Source: Bdellovibrionales bacterium (lineage in GTDB: Bacteria; Bdellovibrionota; Bdellovibrionia; Bdellovibrionales; UBA840). Taken from it: 5,118 bases of DNA. Position 1 is the stretch's first letter, and each line of letters begins with the position of its first letter. Shown one piece after another: positions 4,380-5,118 of this stretch. The translations under genes and the position numbers were made by a program. A model generated the notes under the pieces. The model was not told the origin of the DNA. It was given only the letters and a program-made list of their open reading frames with translations, and did not search any database. Where the stretch lies: contig JAGRAL010000223.1 in the NCBI GenBank assembly GCA_020434605.1, positions 1 through 5,118 of the forward strand. Direction: 5' to 3'.

Positions 4380-4901
4380 ATGTGGATACTACTTACTATT
4401 ATGGCTTTTGCTACTGTACCAAAGCAGATCTATAAGGGCTACGACTTTGCCTCTAAACATCAGATAGAATATCAACTGGTTAATGATACATATACAGTGG
4501 TTTATTTTTTCAATACTGATTGTCCATGCTCCGGTGCTCATTTTAAGTATTTAAACTCGTTAAAAGAACAATATCCTGGTTGGTCATTTATCGGCTTTCA
4601 CTCTAATAAGTCGGTTGATATAAAAAAAGCACAGGCATATTTTGATGCTTCTAATATTAAATTTCCCATTATCGAAGATGAAGATTTGCAAATTGCCAAT
4701 GTTTTGAAGGCGGTTAAGACGCCGCATGTGTTTGTTATAGATAATAGGGGAGAGGTGCTGTTTCAAGGTGGAGCTACAAATGCTAAAGATCCGGAAAGAG
4801 CCAGTAAGCATTACTTAAAAGAGGTACTAACTGCATTAGAAAAACATCAGCCGCTTCCTTATAAGGTCGCAAAAACTTTGGGTTGTTATATCGAAAGGTA
4901 A
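4380..4901 (+). CDS. Redoxin / thioredoxin-fold protein (AhpC-TSA/TlpA-like) with CPC motif
   Basis: The 173 residues have the thioredoxin-like order: a beta-strand VVYFF, the active-site turn NTDCPCSGAH with Cys48-Pro-Cys50, a helix, SFIGFHSN, a long helix, then KTP at 113-115 with the cis-proline Pro115, VFVIDNRGEVLFQGG, and a C-terminal helix. It ends LGCYIER with Cys169, which resembles the conserved GC-x-I-x-R tail I recall in a redoxin subgroup annotated as thiol-disulfide isomerase or AhpC/TSA. The likely role is thiol-disulfide or peroxide chemistry in the envelope. The N-terminus (1-13) is hydrophobic but lacks a positive residue, so it is an atypical signal or anchor. An in-frame stop at 4350-4352 excludes a longer start. 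The ribosome site is weak. It overlaps no gene and leads into a lipoprotein gene 3 nt downstream, probably one transcript. The exact substrate is unknown. Confidence 0.85.
   Translation: MWILLTIMAFATVPKQIYKGYDFASKHQIEYQLVNDTYTVVYFFNTDCPCSGAHFKYLNSLKEQYPGWSFIGFHSNKSVDIKKAQAYFDASNIKFPIIEDEDLQIANVLKAVKTPHVFVIDNRGEVLFQGGATNAKDPERASKHYLKEVLTALEKHQPLPYKVAKTLGCYIER
4894..4898 (+). promoter_or_regulatory. Ribosome binding site of the downstream lipoprotein gene
   Basis: AAAGG inside the last redoxin codons lies 6 nt before the ATG at 4905. It supports that start and suggests translational coupling of the two genes. Confidence 0.65.
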
Positions 4902-4904
4902 GTT

Positions 4905-5118
4905 ATGAAGTTAACTTGGATTATTGCAATAATACTATTGAGTTTTAGTTTACAAGGTTGTGGAGAGTCTTTTTTATCAAATGATAGCAAACCATCCACT
5001 AGCCCAACTAATAAACCAGAGGCAGAAGTTTCTTATAAACAATTAGACGTTCACGGGGAAATTTTTTGGCGTGTAGGTCCTAACCTTGGTGAACCAAACA
5101 CATTGATTTTTATGATTA
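4905..5118 (+). CDS. N-terminal part of a lipoprotein (3' end outside window)
   Basis: The frame opens with ATG at 4905, 3 nt after the redoxin stop, and stays open to the right edge (71 full codons). Residues 1-19 are a lipoprotein signal: Lys2, hydrophobic core WIIAIILLSFSL, and lipobox LQGC with Cys19. Gly20 at +2 would allow outer-membrane sorting by the E. coli rule. A Ser/Pro/Thr/Asn-rich spacer at about 24-41 follows, then the start of a folded domain (LDVHGEIFWRVGPNLGEPN). The W-x2-G-P-x3-GE-x-N pattern looks like an immunoglobulin-like beta-sandwich as in periplasmic FixH/YtkA-type proteins, but the visible part is too short to call. Its pairing with the redoxin suggests a joint envelope redox or metal-related role, by inference. 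Confidence 0.82.
   Translation, partial: MKLTWIIAIILLSFSLQGCGESFLSNDSKPSTSPTNKPEAEVSYKQLDVHGEIFWRVGPNLGEPNTLIFMI

Noticed and set aside
1..5118. CRISPR array, tRNA, rRNA, transposase, phage or toxin-antitoxin genes
   Set aside because: I found no regularly spaced repeats, cloverleaf signatures, terminal inverted repeats or recognisable proteins of these kinds.

Overview
The window is AT-rich bacterial DNA with compact, mostly unidirectional genes. Several products carry Sec or lipoprotein signals, which points to a Gram-negative-type envelope. Low GC, lysine-rich HU, YacG, lipoproteins with Thr/Pro linkers and a very Cys-rich exported protein with a PWGG-type module would fit a Bdellovibrionota/Oligoflexia-like lineage. 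That placement is an inference from style and family memory, not from a diagnostic marker gene.

Layout. (1) Positions 2-1324, plus strand: the C-terminal 440 residues of a large Cys-rich, repeat-containing, probably exported protein whose start lies left of the window. (2) Positions 1335-2580, minus strand: an HU-family DNA-binding protein followed after 1 nt by pfkA (ATP-dependent 6-phosphofructokinase). pfkA converges on the Cys-rich gene, and the 3' ends share a compact zone with two overlapping, mutually exclusive hairpins. (3) Positions 2581-2743: the HU promoter region, with two AT palindromes (phased A/T tracts) between HU and yacG. (4) Positions 2744-2944, minus strand: yacG, a small zinc-binding gyrase-inhibitor family protein. 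(5) Positions 2965-2991: a strong bidirectional terminator. (6) Positions 2994-3620, minus strand: an unrecognised lipoprotein. (7) Positions 3765-4232, minus strand: an unrecognised small secreted six-Cys protein. (8) Positions 4233-4379: a divergent intergenic region with a 15-bp palindrome directly before the next gene. (9) Positions 4380-4901, plus strand: a redoxin (thioredoxin-fold) protein with a CPC motif, followed 3 nt later by the start of a lipoprotein gene that runs off the right edge.

How the genes fit together. HU and pfkA are almost certainly cotranscribed, and pfkA is probably translated by coupling to HU, since it has no Shine-Dalgarno sequence of its own. The redoxin and the lipoprotein after it form a second likely two-gene unit. 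The remaining envelope genes look like independent units. I see no CRISPR array, tRNA, rRNA, transposase, phage gene or recognisable defence or biosynthetic system. The most unusual items are the Cys-rich repeat protein, the HU variant lacking the DNA-intercalating proline, the overlapping terminators and the phased AT palindromes upstream of HU.
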